Positions 41,683 to 50,188 of a DNA stretch of 64,000 bases are shown here, one piece after another. Source of the DNA: Paenibacillus tundrae (GTDB lineage Bacteria > Bacillota > Bacilli > Paenibacillales > Paenibacillaceae). Position 1 is the first letter of the stretch. Every line of letters starts with the position of its first letter. Made by a program: the position numbers and the translations under genes. The notes beneath the pieces are model-generated. The model saw nothing but the letters and a program-made list of their open reading frames with translations, had not been told where the DNA came from and ran no database searches. Location: assembly GCF_036884255.1 (NCBI RefSeq), contig NZ_CP145605.1, positions 6,075,001 through 6,139,000 on the forward strand, in the 5' to 3' direction.

Positions 41683-43125
41683 TTAGCTCTGGGATGCCGA
41701 AGCCGTCTGTAGCGCAGGGGAGAACGGGAAGTACTCCTTGGCATTGTTGTAGGCAATCCCTTGTACGATCTCACCTAATAGCTCCATATCTTGTGGAGCC
41801 TCACCCTGCTCAGCCCACTCACCGACTAGATTACATACTAAGCGGCGGAAATATTCATGCCGAGTGTAGGATAAGAAGCTGCGTGAATCGGTCAGCATGC
41901 CGACAAAACGACTGATTAAGCCCACGTTCGCAAGTGCTCTCATCTGAGCTAACATGCCGTCCTTGGTATCATTGAACCACCAAGCTGCACCAAGCTGGAT
42001 TTTACCTGGAATGCCTCCACCTTGGAAGCTGCCCATAATTGCAGCGAGCACTTCATTATCACGTGGGTTCAGAGAATACAGTATCGTTTTGGGCAGTGCC
42101 TGCTCTTGCTCAAGCGCATCCAGTAGACCGATCACCGCCGAAGAAAGTGGTGTATCGTTCACGGAATCATATCCGGTATCTGGCCCCAGCTTCGCAAACA
42201 TCCGACTGTTATTGTTACGAGCGGCATTGATATGGAACTGCATTACCCAGCCCCGATCGGCATACAGCTTCCCTAGGAAGGTTAGCGTGACCGTCTTGTA
42301 CTTATCCTCTTCTTCACGAGTGACTTTCTGACCCGCAAGGGCTTTGGCAAATATAGCGCCTGCTTCTTCACGTGTTGCTTCACCGAATGGAACATAATCG
42401 AGCGCATGGTCAGACACACGGCCGCCAACAGAATGGAAGAATTCCACCCGGGATTCTAGTGCGGCAAGGAAGGAATCATAGTCTTCAATTGCGGTGTCTG
42501 AAGCCTGAGATAGCTTGCCCACCCATTCGGTAAAGGTATCGCGATTTAACTCCAGCCCTTTGTCAGGACGGAAGGAAGGTAACACAGCCGTTTCGAACCC
42601 TTCGATCTCCTTAATCTTGAGATGGTATTCCAAGGAGTCACATGGATCATCCGTTGTGCACACCACTGTCACATTGGACTTCGTGATTAAGTCTCGTGCA
42701 CCGAACCCTTCACTGTTTAGCTTCGCATTTACTTTCTCCCAGACGGATGGAGCACTCTTCTCGTTCAACACCTCATAGACGCCGAAATAGCGCTGCAGCT
42801 CCAGATGAGACCAGGCGTACAGCGGGTTACCAATCATCATCGGTACAGTTTTGGCATAGGCCAGAAAACGATCGTAATCCGTAACACCTTCTCCGCCCGT
42901 AATGTATTGCTCTTCAATTCCGTTTGCGCGCATTAGACGCCATTTGTAATGATCTCCATATAACCAGGCTTCTGTGATGTTGCCAAAGGTCTTATTCTCA
43001 TAAATCTCCTGAGGACTGAGGTGGCAGTGATAGTCAATAATCGGCATATCTTTGACGTAGTCCTCATATAACCTTACCGCCGTTTCGTTGTGCAGCAGAA
43101 ATTGTTCATCAAGAAAAGATTTCAT
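41683..43125 (-). CDS. uxaC: Glucuronate isomerase
   Basis: Interconverts D-glucuronate/D-fructuronate and D-galacturonate/D-tagaturonate in hexuronate breakdown. At 480 residues it is near the family length. The N-terminal segment PIIDYHCHLSPQEIYENKTFGNITEAWLYGDHYKWRLMRANG holds the metal-binding HxH, and WVMQFHINAARNNNSRMF and VGMLTDSRSFLSYTRHEYFRRLVCNLVGEWAEQGEAP are also typical. A catabolite-type operator lies about 100 bp upstream. No other hexuronate gene is adjacent, unlike the usual uxaC-uxuA-kdg clusters. The C terminus ends in a Ser-rich tail. Confidence 0.95.
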   Translation of the reverse strand: MKSFLDEQFLLHNETAVRLYEDYVKDMPIIDYHCHLSPQEIYENKTFGNITEAWLYGDHYKWRLMRANGIEEQYITGGEGVTDYDRFLAYAKTVPMMIGNPLYAWSHLELQRYFGVYEVLNEKSAPSVWEKVNAKLNSEGFGARDLITKSNVTVVCTTDDPCDSLEYHLKIKEIEGFETAVLPSFRPDKGLELNRDTFTEWVGKLSQASDTAIEDYDSFLAALESRVEFFHSVGGRVSDHALDYVPFGEATREEAGAIFAKALAGQKVTREEEDKYKTVTLTFLGKLYADRGWVMQFHINAARNNNSRMFAKLGPDTGYDSVNDTPLSSAVIGLLDALEQEQALPKTILYSLNPRDNEVLAAIMGSFQGGGIPGKIQLGAAWWFNDTKDGMLAQMRALANVGLISRFVGMLTDSRSFLSYTRHEYFRRLVCNLVGEWAEQGEAPQDMELLGEIVQGIAYNNAKEYFPFSPALQTASASQS

Positions 43126-43221
43126 GTATCATGCACGCTCCCTTTAGGTGAGTTTACGTTCATATGGGTTCACTTCCCACCTTGTACGCTACACTGTTTG
43201 ACACCAAAGTTCAATATAAAA

Positions 43222-43235
43222 TGATAGCGTTATCA
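43222..43235 (-). promoter_or_regulatory. cre-like operator upstream of uxaC
   Basis: TGATAGCGTTATCA is a near-palindrome with a central CG, one mismatch from the CcpA cre consensus TGWAARCGYTWNCW. It lies 97 bp from the uxaC start. A LacI-family hexuronate regulator could bind it instead. Confidence 0.6.
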
Positions 43236-43330
43236 AAAAAGGTTGATTTAGGCATATGCGTTTGAACAAGGTATACTAATTTTAATCACAATTATGCTGA
43301 TCTGAAGATCGCATGTAAGGAGATGAAGAC

Positions 43331-44077
43331 ATGAAAATTACATTTCTCGGTACAGGAGACATGTTCAGTGTAGACCAACATCATAACAGTGTATTGGCTG
43401 AATTCGGTGACACCCATCTGGTGATCGATTTTCCAGAATCGAACGCGAAGGCATTGAAGCAATATGGCTTCCCGATGACAGATATACATAACGTCTTCAT
43501 TACGCATTTGCACGAAGACCATATTAACGGGGTACAGATGCTTGGATACTATGCTCAGATTGTGGGTGACCAGAAGCCACGTCTGTTTATCCATGAAGAG
43601 CTGGTCGATCCGCTGTGGAGCATTCTCTCTCCGGGTATGCGTTATACGACAGATGGGGAACGTACGATGAGTGATTATTACGATGTGGTTCCACTACCCG
43701 ATGGAGGAACGTTTGAGCTGGGCGGTGTTACGTTTGAAACTTTCCGTACGAAGCATGTACCGGGCATGGTCAGCAATGGGCTGATGGCTAAATCTTACTT
43801 CTATTACAGTGCAGATAGCACACTTGATCAGAAACGTGTAGAAGAGGTTGCCGAGGATGTGCGGCTTATATTCCATGAATGCCATATGCATGACCTCGTT
43901 ATCAAGTCGCATACCTCATTGAAGGATCTGGAGCAATTGCCCGCTCACGTTAGAGCAAAGACCGTGCTCATGCATTATCACGATGAATATGCGAATGCCG
44001 ACAAACGAACTGAATTCAATCAACAGCATGACCTACGAATGGCGGGTACACTGGAATCGTTCGAGCTTGATACGTAG
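43331..44077 (+). CDS. MBL-fold metallo-hydrolase
   Basis: A 248-residue metallo-beta-lactamase-fold hydrolase. The metal motif ITHLHEDHINGVQML is at about 57-71. Later ligands appear in TKHVPGM and YSADST, and the C-terminal region has LMHYHDEY. It belongs broadly with RNase Z/PhnP-like small hydrolases, but a second His-rich segment, FHECHMHDLVIKSHTS, is distinctive. ATG follows AAGGAGATGAAGAC. Substrate unknown. Monocistronic, divergent from uxaC. Confidence 0.82.
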   Translation: MKITFLGTGDMFSVDQHHNSVLAEFGDTHLVIDFPESNAKALKQYGFPMTDIHNVFITHLHEDHINGVQMLGYYAQIVGDQKPRLFIHEELVDPLWSILSPGMRYTTDGERTMSDYYDVVPLPDGGTFELGGVTFETFRTKHVPGMVSNGLMAKSYFYYSADSTLDQKRVEEVAEDVRLIFHECHMHDLVIKSHTSLKDLEQLPAHVRAKTVLMHYHDEYANADKRTEFNQQHDLRMAGTLESFELDT

Positions 44078-44168
44078 ATAAGTATAGACAATTGCGTTTT
44101 TCTTCGAGCTTACCTTTCCTATCATCAACACGCCAGCCTGCTTATTAAAATACATGCTACCCCGACAC

Positions 44169-44222
44169 GACACTTGTCTTCCATTCCAATGCTGTACTGG
44201 AGCGAGACAAGTGTCTCTTCTT
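44169..44222 (+). terminator. Terminator after the MBL hydrolase gene
   Basis: GACACTTGTCT / AGACAAGTGTC, an 11-bp perfect stem with a 25-nt loop, then TCTTCTTATT. It abuts the stop of the convergent lipoprotein gene. Confidence 0.6.
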
Positions 44223-44823
44223 ATTCATTAGAGAGTGACTCCATGTATGCCTGAGCCTCGGTAGACGGTTCTGCTTGGATATAAAAATAATCTTCCGTTC
44301 GTTTGTCATCTGAGCCATACGAAATTTTAATGTACATATTCTGATAGTCAGTAAGGGCGCTCCGACTGATATCTGCCTTGGGCTTCAATATATAACTCCG
44401 ACCTAAGCTTAATCCGAGCGGTTCCTTATTCGGTTCTAATTTGGTCTCATAATCATTCGATGTATTGGTGTTCAGCAGATCCGGTGCGTCGATCACCTTC
44501 ATCATAGCGGGTGCAAGCGTAAAGGATTGAATGACGTTGGCAAGTGGGATCTGCACATCATTCACAAGAACATCATAGGTGATCCGATCTCCATCTGCCT
44601 CATGACTCACATTAACGGTCGCTGTCAGTGTGTATTTCTCAGGCATAGTCTGCTGAAAAGAATCTCGATTGTTCTTGATACGCTCTTCGAGATCTCTCCT
44701 TTCACTATTTAGTGTATAGGAATCGGTGCGTTTCACCTGACCCATCGCCGAATCAGAGGTACATGCAGTTAAGCACAGTATGAGCAAGATCATACATAAT
44801 GCTGTCCATATTTGTCTACTCAA
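44221..44823 (-). CDS. Predicted lipoprotein, unknown function
   Basis: A roughly 200-residue secreted lipoprotein. The signal peptide (IWTALCMILLILCLTAC) ends in a lipobox LTAC, and the mature part is beta-rich (YTLTATVNVSHEADGDRITYDVLVNDVQIPLANVIQSFTL). The best start is TTG 44823, with GGAGG 7 bases upstream; the frame's ATG at 44847 has no ribosome site. No domain is recognised. Monocistronic, convergent with the MBL hydrolase gene. Confidence 0.65.
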   Translation of the reverse strand: MSRQIWTALCMILLILCLTACTSDSAMGQVKRTDSYTLNSERRDLEERIKNNRDSFQQTMPEKYTLTATVNVSHEADGDRITYDVLVNDVQIPLANVIQSFTLAPAMMKVIDAPDLLNTNTSNDYETKLEPNKEPLGLSLGRSYILKPKADISRSALTDYQNMYIKISYGSDDKRTEDYFYIQAEPSTEAQAYMESLSNE

Positions 44824-45036
44824 TACCCTTCCTCCCCGCATCTTCATTGGTGTCCATTTATACTTAATCCGTTTATAATTCTGGTTTATACTACCAAATT
44901 AAGGATATCATAATTAGACGAAGACGGGTTACTTTTTATGCGTATGACTATGTATGACCCACAACTACATCTGATCCTTTACTGATCGCCCATCACCTTC
45001 TTCTCTTCTCCTCTCTAGGCTCACACTTAACCAGCA

Positions 45037-45081
45037 CAAAAAGGGCTCCACGCCAGCCATTCAGGCTAACGCGCAACCCCC
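45037..45081 (-). terminator. Terminator of the alpha-amylase gene
   Basis: Minus-strand stem GGGTTGCGCGTTAGCC / GGCTGGCGTGGAGCCC with mismatches, followed by T5, about 50 bp after the stop. Confidence 0.65.
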
Positions 45082-45131
45082 TTCTACACTTAAGCTATAG
45101 CCCAAAAGTAAAGCAATTACAGTACTAACAA

Positions 45132-46610
45132 CTAGGATGACGTTGAGGTGTGTTCCTCGTCTGGCAGAGCCCATACCGCTACACTTCCACCGTTAACATG
45201 GAACGTCGCCCAGCCATCTTCTTCAATTGTTACACTTTCCTCGCGGCTATGCGTAAGATCCGTCCAGACCTCACCAGCTCGATGTTCACCAATGAACATA
45301 CGCTTCTCTCCATCGTCTCCGTTGGAGATCACCACAGCACAGCCGGAGCCCTCGAACTCCTCCGCGCCACGCCGTACCCATCCAATCGTATTCGCGTGGT
45401 CGAAGTAGTCTTCCTGCTCACCATACGCCTTATGACAGCGTGCATAGAGCAGAATGTCCAAGATCTCTTTTTTCCCTTCAACAGGTTCAGGGCCACCAAT
45501 GCCGTAATAATCTCCGTAAAAGACTACAGGGTATCCATCACGACGCAGCAGCGTCAGTGCATATGCGCTTGGTTTGAACCAATCTCCAACCCAGGATTCA
45601 AGTGCCTCATGCGGCTGAGAGTCGTGGTTATCTACAAATGTCACAGCATGCGTAGGATGTGTGTGTACTAATGTATCTTCGAATATTTTGGAGAGATCGA
45701 AATCTCTACCCGCCAGAGACGCCTCATGCAATTTATAGTGTAGGGACACATCGAATAGATCGATCTGATAATCCACCGTATCCAAGAATTCCCGACAAGC
45801 ATCCAGATTGGAGTTCCAGAACTCACCTACAATGTAGAAATCCTGACCCCGTTTCCGAATCATCTCGGCAGCGAACGCTTTGATGAACTCATGATTGATG
45901 TGCTTGATCGCATCCAGGCGAAACCCGCCACATTGCAACGTATCAATCAGCCATTTGCCCCACTCAATCATTTCCTCTTTGACTTCCGGATGATTATAGT
46001 CGATGTTGGCGAACATGAGGTAATCGTAGTTGCCAAACTCATCGTCGACATTTTCATTCCAATTCTTGCCCTCTTCGGCAATACGGAATACACCTGTGCG
46101 TTCTTGTCTTGCATCAAAGTCCGTTCCATTGAAATGCTTATAGTTCCATTTAAAGGAGGAGTACTGGTCTCCCCGCCCCGGAAAATCAAACTTGGTCCAG
46201 CCCTCGATCTCAAAAGGCTTAGATATCTCCTTCAATCGGTCATTCGGATCGACCTCAACAACTGGGAATACTTCCGTCTCGTCCGCACCTGCTTTATGAT
46301 TCATCACTAAATCAACGTAGACGGCAATCCCACTCTTCTGGCACTCGGCAATCGCCTCTACCAGTTCTTGCTTGGTGCCATACTTCGTGCGTACGCTGCC
46401 CTTCTGGTCAAATTCGCCCAGATCGTATAGATCGTAAACGCCGTATCCGGTATCCTCGGCCGACACTGCTTTGGTTACAGGGGGTACCCACACCGAGTCA
46501 ATTCCTATGGCCTTTAGCTCAGGAGCCATCTCGGCCAATCGCTTCCAGTGGTTTCCGTCTGCGCTAAGATGCCATTCAAAAAACTGCATCATCGTATGGT
46601 TTCTTTTCAT
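45132..46610 (-). CDS. Cytoplasmic alpha-amylase (GH13)
   Basis: A 492-residue GH13 enzyme without a signal peptide, so it acts inside the cell on imported maltodextrin or glycogen. It opens MKRNHTMMQFFEWHLSADGNHWKRL, close to liquefying alpha-amylases. The catalytic residues are in GFRLDAIKHINHEF (nucleophile Asp), VGEFWNS (acid Glu) and VTFVDNHDSQP (third Asp). The C-terminal beta domain is present (VEGKKEILDILLYARC onward). AAAGGAGG is 10 bases before ATG 46610; a longer frame to 46691 lacks a ribosome site. Monocistronic. Confidence 0.93.
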   Translation of the reverse strand: MKRNHTMMQFFEWHLSADGNHWKRLAEMAPELKAIGIDSVWVPPVTKAVSAEDTGYGVYDLYDLGEFDQKGSVRTKYGTKQELVEAIAECQKSGIAVYVDLVMNHKAGADETEVFPVVEVDPNDRLKEISKPFEIEGWTKFDFPGRGDQYSSFKWNYKHFNGTDFDARQERTGVFRIAEEGKNWNENVDDEFGNYDYLMFANIDYNHPEVKEEMIEWGKWLIDTLQCGGFRLDAIKHINHEFIKAFAAEMIRKRGQDFYIVGEFWNSNLDACREFLDTVDYQIDLFDVSLHYKLHEASLAGRDFDLSKIFEDTLVHTHPTHAVTFVDNHDSQPHEALESWVGDWFKPSAYALTLLRRDGYPVVFYGDYYGIGGPEPVEGKKEILDILLYARCHKAYGEQEDYFDHANTIGWVRRGAEEFEGSGCAVVISNGDDGEKRMFIGEHRAGEVWTDLTHSREESVTIEEDGWATFHVNGGSVAVWALPDEEHTSTSS

Positions 46611-46810
46611 TACAAACAGACCTCCTTTAGTGCTTACGAAGCGGACCTCGGAGTGTATACGTATCCCGTAGTTCGTTCGGTTGCTAACCAAGTAATAACC
46701 CGCTAGACCCCCTATTCAATCACGCATGCAGAAAAATATATACTCTAGCCATGCTATGACAGAGCGTCTGTAAAGGTCCGTGTTGCCTCTTGATTTTGTT
46801 TCATCTCAGC

Positions 46811-49147
46811 TTACCTAGCCTTATTCGGATGAATTAGCGTGTAGTCTCTCCACTCCTCCGGCAACAGCGAATGATACGGTTCCTGCGTGAACCGGTCGTC
46901 GATCAATACCAGTATGCCGTGGTCTTGCTCGGTACGAATTAGCCTGCCGCCTGCTTGCAGCACTTTGTTCATGCCTGGAAAAATATAAGCATAGTTGAAC
47001 CCTCTTCGCCCTGTGCGATCAAAATAATCCTTAAGCACATTGTTCTCTAGACCAATCTGCGGCAACCCTGCACCGACCACTACAACGCCGTTCAGTCGAT
47101 CGCCAGGTAAATCCACACCTTCGGCAAATACGCCGCCAAGAACAGCAAAGCCCAGTCGAGTTCGCTCCGGATTCGGCTGGAACGCGTTCAAGAACTGACC
47201 CCGCTCCTCTTCACTCATACCTTGTTCCTGCATGACAGCATCCACCTGGCTCCCTGCAAACACTCGCATATACGTCTCATGCACTTCACGCATGTACGGA
47301 TAGGAAGGGAAAAAGACCAATAAATTATGACGCGGGCGTTCAGTAACAAGTTGATCGAGTAGCTGAGCAATGGCAAGCCGTGATGCTTCTCGATCCTTGT
47401 AACGAACAGATAATGGCATGAGGCGCACGTCTAACTGTTCGCGAGAAAATGGGGAAGGCACCTGTAACGTATAGTCCTCTTCCCCTGCTCCCAGCATATC
47501 CCGGTAATAGCTCATCGGAGATAGCGTTGCTGAGAAATGCACGACGCTGCGGAAACCTTTCGCCGTCTGACGAAGCAGGGCGGAAGGATCCAGACAGAAC
47601 AGCTTAATTCGCACTTCACTTCGCTCACATTCTGCATAAGTCATGAATCGTTCATCATACAACTTGGCAATGCGTAGGAAATTCTGAGCGGTGAAATAGC
47701 CATCCAGCAGCAATTCATCTATCTCAGCATGCCCCAATCCTCCTTCCAGGAGACACTGCTCAGCAGCCATCACAAACGGTTCGAGCAATTCAATAAGCTC
47801 TTCCGGCATTTCCTGGTTATACAATTTATCCTCATCTCCGCCATTCTTGCGGATGGTTAGAAGGTACGTATCCACACCACCGGCACGATCAGAGATGGCC
47901 TTAGCCGAAGGCACACTGCTGCCTAACTCTTTAAATTCTCTTTTTAGTTCAAGAAAAACAGACTTCACTAACTCAGCCGAGAACATATTCCGGCCACGAT
48001 CCACTAGATTGTGTGCCTCATCCACCAGAACGACGGTTCTACGCTTCTGTTCCTCCAGCATTCGTTTCAGCGAGATCCGTGGATCAAAAATATAATTGTA
48101 ATCACAGATGACTGCATCAGCAGCATAGGCTGCGTCGAGTGAGAATTCAAACGGACAGACGCGATGCTTGCGAGCATACTGCTCAATGACAGGGCGCGTC
48201 ATTAATGTCTCATGTTCCAGCATGTCCAGTACTGCTCCATTGATACGATCATAGTATCCTTCGCACATGCTGCACTGTCCTGCATCGCAGGATTCCTCTT
48301 CTTTGAAACAGATTTTGTCCTTGGCGGTTAAGCTGATCGCATGAATGTTTAATCCCTGAGCCTGCATTCGTGCAAAGGCTTCTTCAGCGGTAGCCCTTGT
48401 TGTCGTTCTTGCCGTCAGGTAGAACAGTCTTTCCGCCTCGCCCTCTCCAATGGCTTTCACCGCAGGAAAAAGCACCGACATCGTTTTGCCAATGCCCGTT
48501 GGTGCCTTCGCCATCAACCCCTTGCCCTCACGGATCGTCTGGTACACGGCTCCTGCTAACTTCCGTTGTCCTTCCCGGTATTTCTGAAAAGGGAACCCCA
48601 GCGCGCGTACACTAACATCACGCTTCTCTTCATACGCAGCAATCATCTCTGCATAAGGAGCATATCCAGCGATAACCTCTGCAGCAAATTGCTCAAGCTC
48701 ATGCCTCTCCATCATGCGCCGGAATCGTCTCTCTTCACTATTCACTGTATGCACATATGTTAATTGCACCTGCATTCTCGGCTCATCATTCACCCTTGCA
48801 TACATATAGGCGTACATGATCGCCTGTGCCCAATGCACCGGAAGACCTTCACCCAGCTCATCCAGAGGACCCGCAGTGGACTTGATCTCATCCACCGTTA
48901 GCTGCCCCTCAAGGCGGATGATGCCATCACAGCGCCCTTCAACAACATAGGTCAGGTCACCATGTTGAAGTTCTGCCTCTAGCACCACTTCCTTCTGGTC
49001 TTCCTCGGTATACCCCTTCTGAACTCGCTGGTGAATTCTTGTTCCTTCCTGCATGGACGCATTGGTGCGGAATCCTGGACGGATACTGCCGCTACGATAC
49101 ACATATTCCACCAAAGGACGTACCGATATTCGAATAGTAGTTGTCAT
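46811..49147 (-). CDS. RecB/Cas4-like nuclease fused to XPD-family helicase
   Basis: A 778-residue DNA repair enzyme. The N-terminal about 170 residues hold a PD-(D/E)XK nuclease: GTRIHQRVQ, VEGRCDGIIRL, VDEIKST and QAIMYAYMY. The rest is a DinG/XPD-type helicase with Walker A KAPTGIGKTM, a probable 4Fe-4S cysteine set (KICFKEEESC, GQCSMC, VCPFEF), the DEAH box VVLVDEAHNLVDRG and C-terminal motifs (HFSATLSPMS; GGVFAEGVDLPGDRL; QAGGRLIRTEQDHG). It probably unwinds and trims DNA at damage or replication structures. The start follows GGGTGATCGT; an upstream ATG-like start adds six residues. Confidence 0.9.
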   Translation of the reverse strand: MTTTIRISVRPLVEYVYRSGSIRPGFRTNASMQEGTRIHQRVQKGYTEEDQKEVVLEAELQHGDLTYVVEGRCDGIIRLEGQLTVDEIKSTAGPLDELGEGLPVHWAQAIMYAYMYARVNDEPRMQVQLTYVHTVNSEERRFRRMMERHELEQFAAEVIAGYAPYAEMIAAYEEKRDVSVRALGFPFQKYREGQRKLAGAVYQTIREGKGLMAKAPTGIGKTMSVLFPAVKAIGEGEAERLFYLTARTTTRATAEEAFARMQAQGLNIHAISLTAKDKICFKEEESCDAGQCSMCEGYYDRINGAVLDMLEHETLMTRPVIEQYARKHRVCPFEFSLDAAYAADAVICDYNYIFDPRISLKRMLEEQKRRTVVLVDEAHNLVDRGRNMFSAELVKSVFLELKREFKELGSSVPSAKAISDRAGGVDTYLLTIRKNGGDEDKLYNQEMPEELIELLEPFVMAAEQCLLEGGLGHAEIDELLLDGYFTAQNFLRIAKLYDERFMTYAECERSEVRIKLFCLDPSALLRQTAKGFRSVVHFSATLSPMSYYRDMLGAGEEDYTLQVPSPFSREQLDVRLMPLSVRYKDREASRLAIAQLLDQLVTERPRHNLLVFFPSYPYMREVHETYMRVFAGSQVDAVMQEQGMSEEERGQFLNAFQPNPERTRLGFAVLGGVFAEGVDLPGDRLNGVVVVGAGLPQIGLENNVLKDYFDRTGRRGFNYAYIFPGMNKVLQAGGRLIRTEQDHGILVLIDDRFTQEPYHSLLPEEWRDYTLIHPNKAR

Positions 49148-49303
49148 ACGATCACCCGTTCTCATAGTATTCTCTATACTTTATCATAAATAGACACATC
49201 CTCGTCTATCCATAATTGGACTCGTCCTATTTCGATGTGCTATGTTGTGGAAGATATGACTAGGGCATATTGAGAAATGTCCTATAATAAGGAGGCCGTT
49301 ACG

Positions 49304-49801
49304 ATGTACATTTATTTGGTTCCTTCCCCTACTCCAGATGCTCTTGCTGCATATCCACACCTCACATTGCGCAGTGAAGATGAGGTTCGAATCGCACTGG
49401 AGTCATCCGAACGATTGATGAACATTGAATCCGATGATCATGTTGCAGCCTATGAGGCTTTTGATGCCGCAGGAAGCTGGACAGGCGGTGGATTTGCTGT
49501 ACTGAATAATATTCCTGTGACAGAAGACGGACGCGGCGACTTCGAGGAACGATTCAAAAACCGTGCGCGCAAAGTGGAAGAAGAACCCGGTTTTGTCGGT
49601 ATTCGTGTACTTCGTCCACTTAAGGATGACACATATGTTGTACTTACGCTCTGGCAATCCGAAGCGCATTTCAAAGGCTGGCAGGAGTCCCAAGCCTATA
49701 GCCATGCCCACCGTAACCGGAGCACAAGCGAAGGGCTTACGGCCCAGAAGCCTAACATGTTTCCGCGACCTTCCTTTGTGACCACATATACCATAACGTA
49801 A
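49304..49801 (+). CDS. hmoB: Heme-degrading monooxygenase HmoB
   Basis: A 165-residue protein of the antibiotic-biosynthesis-monooxygenase fold that opens heme to release iron. The C-terminal half matches HmoB (YhgC) closely: GGFAVLNNIPVTEDGR, FEERFKNRARKVEEEPGFVGIRVLRPL, DDTYVVLTLWQSEAHFKGWQES, then FPRPSFVTTY. AAGGAGG is 7 bases before the ATG at 49304. Monocistronic with its own terminator. No heme uptake genes are adjacent. Confidence 0.9.
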   Translation: MYIYLVPSPTPDALAAYPHLTLRSEDEVRIALESSERLMNIESDDHVAAYEAFDAAGSWTGGGFAVLNNIPVTEDGRGDFEERFKNRARKVEEEPGFVGIRVLRPLKDDTYVVLTLWQSEAHFKGWQESQAYSHAHRNRSTSEGLTAQKPNMFPRPSFVTTYTIT

Positions 49802-49835
49802 CTAGAACCAGATATATATTACGTGTTGTCCTGAT

Positions 49836-49866
49836 GACCTCATCCTATTCGGATGGGGTCTTTTTG
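49836..49866 (+). terminator. Terminator of hmoB
   Basis: GACCTCATCC / GGATGGGGTC stem with a 5-nt loop and T5, about 35 bp after the stop. Confidence 0.9.
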
Positions 49867-49878
49867 GGTTATGTAGAC

Positions 49879-50112
49879 CTATATAGATTGAACAAGGCAA
49901 TTTACACGAGAACGAAGAGGACAGAAATAACATGGAGAAGTGGAGCGTTCGCCTGAAAGCTTTCTGCAAGAAAGCTACATCGGAAGCATAAGCTATCCCC
50001 GGATTTCCCCTTTGGAAAAGGAATTCAAAAAAATCTGGGGATAACAGCGATCGGAGGGTTGTTCTGTCATTGGAGTGGCCAATGTAAATATTTATAGTTC
50101 AACCTACATAGA
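49879..50112. repeat. Palindromic intergenic element, copy 6 (long form, inverted)
   Basis: Reverse orientation. Arms CTATATAGATTGAAC..AATTTACAC and GAAGAGGACAGAAATAAC on the left pair with the right half ending GTTGTTCTGTCATTGG..TGTAAAT..GTTCAACCTACATAG. The core includes AGCTTTCTGCAAGAAAGCT and the AAATCTGGGGATAACAGCGATCGG end. It begins just after the hmoB terminator and ends 8 bp before the -35 box of the LtaS-like gene. Confidence 0.87.
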
Positions 50113-50120
50113 TCCTTTTT

Positions 50121-50150
50121 TTGACATAGCAACCCTCTAGATAGGATAAT
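50121..50150 (+). promoter_or_regulatory. SigA promoter of the LtaS-like gene
   Basis: TTGACA (50121-50126) and GATAAT (50145-50150) with an 18-bp spacer. The predicted transcription start near 50157 lies after the first in-frame TTG at 50153, which rules that codon out. Confidence 0.75.
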
Positions 50151-50188
50151 ACTTGTTAAACGAAACTTCGGAAGGGAAGGCGGTACGT

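Noticed and set aside
46811..49147. Cas4-like domain as sign of a CRISPR system
   Set aside because: The domain is fused to a helicase, and neither repeats nor cas genes are present in 64 kb.
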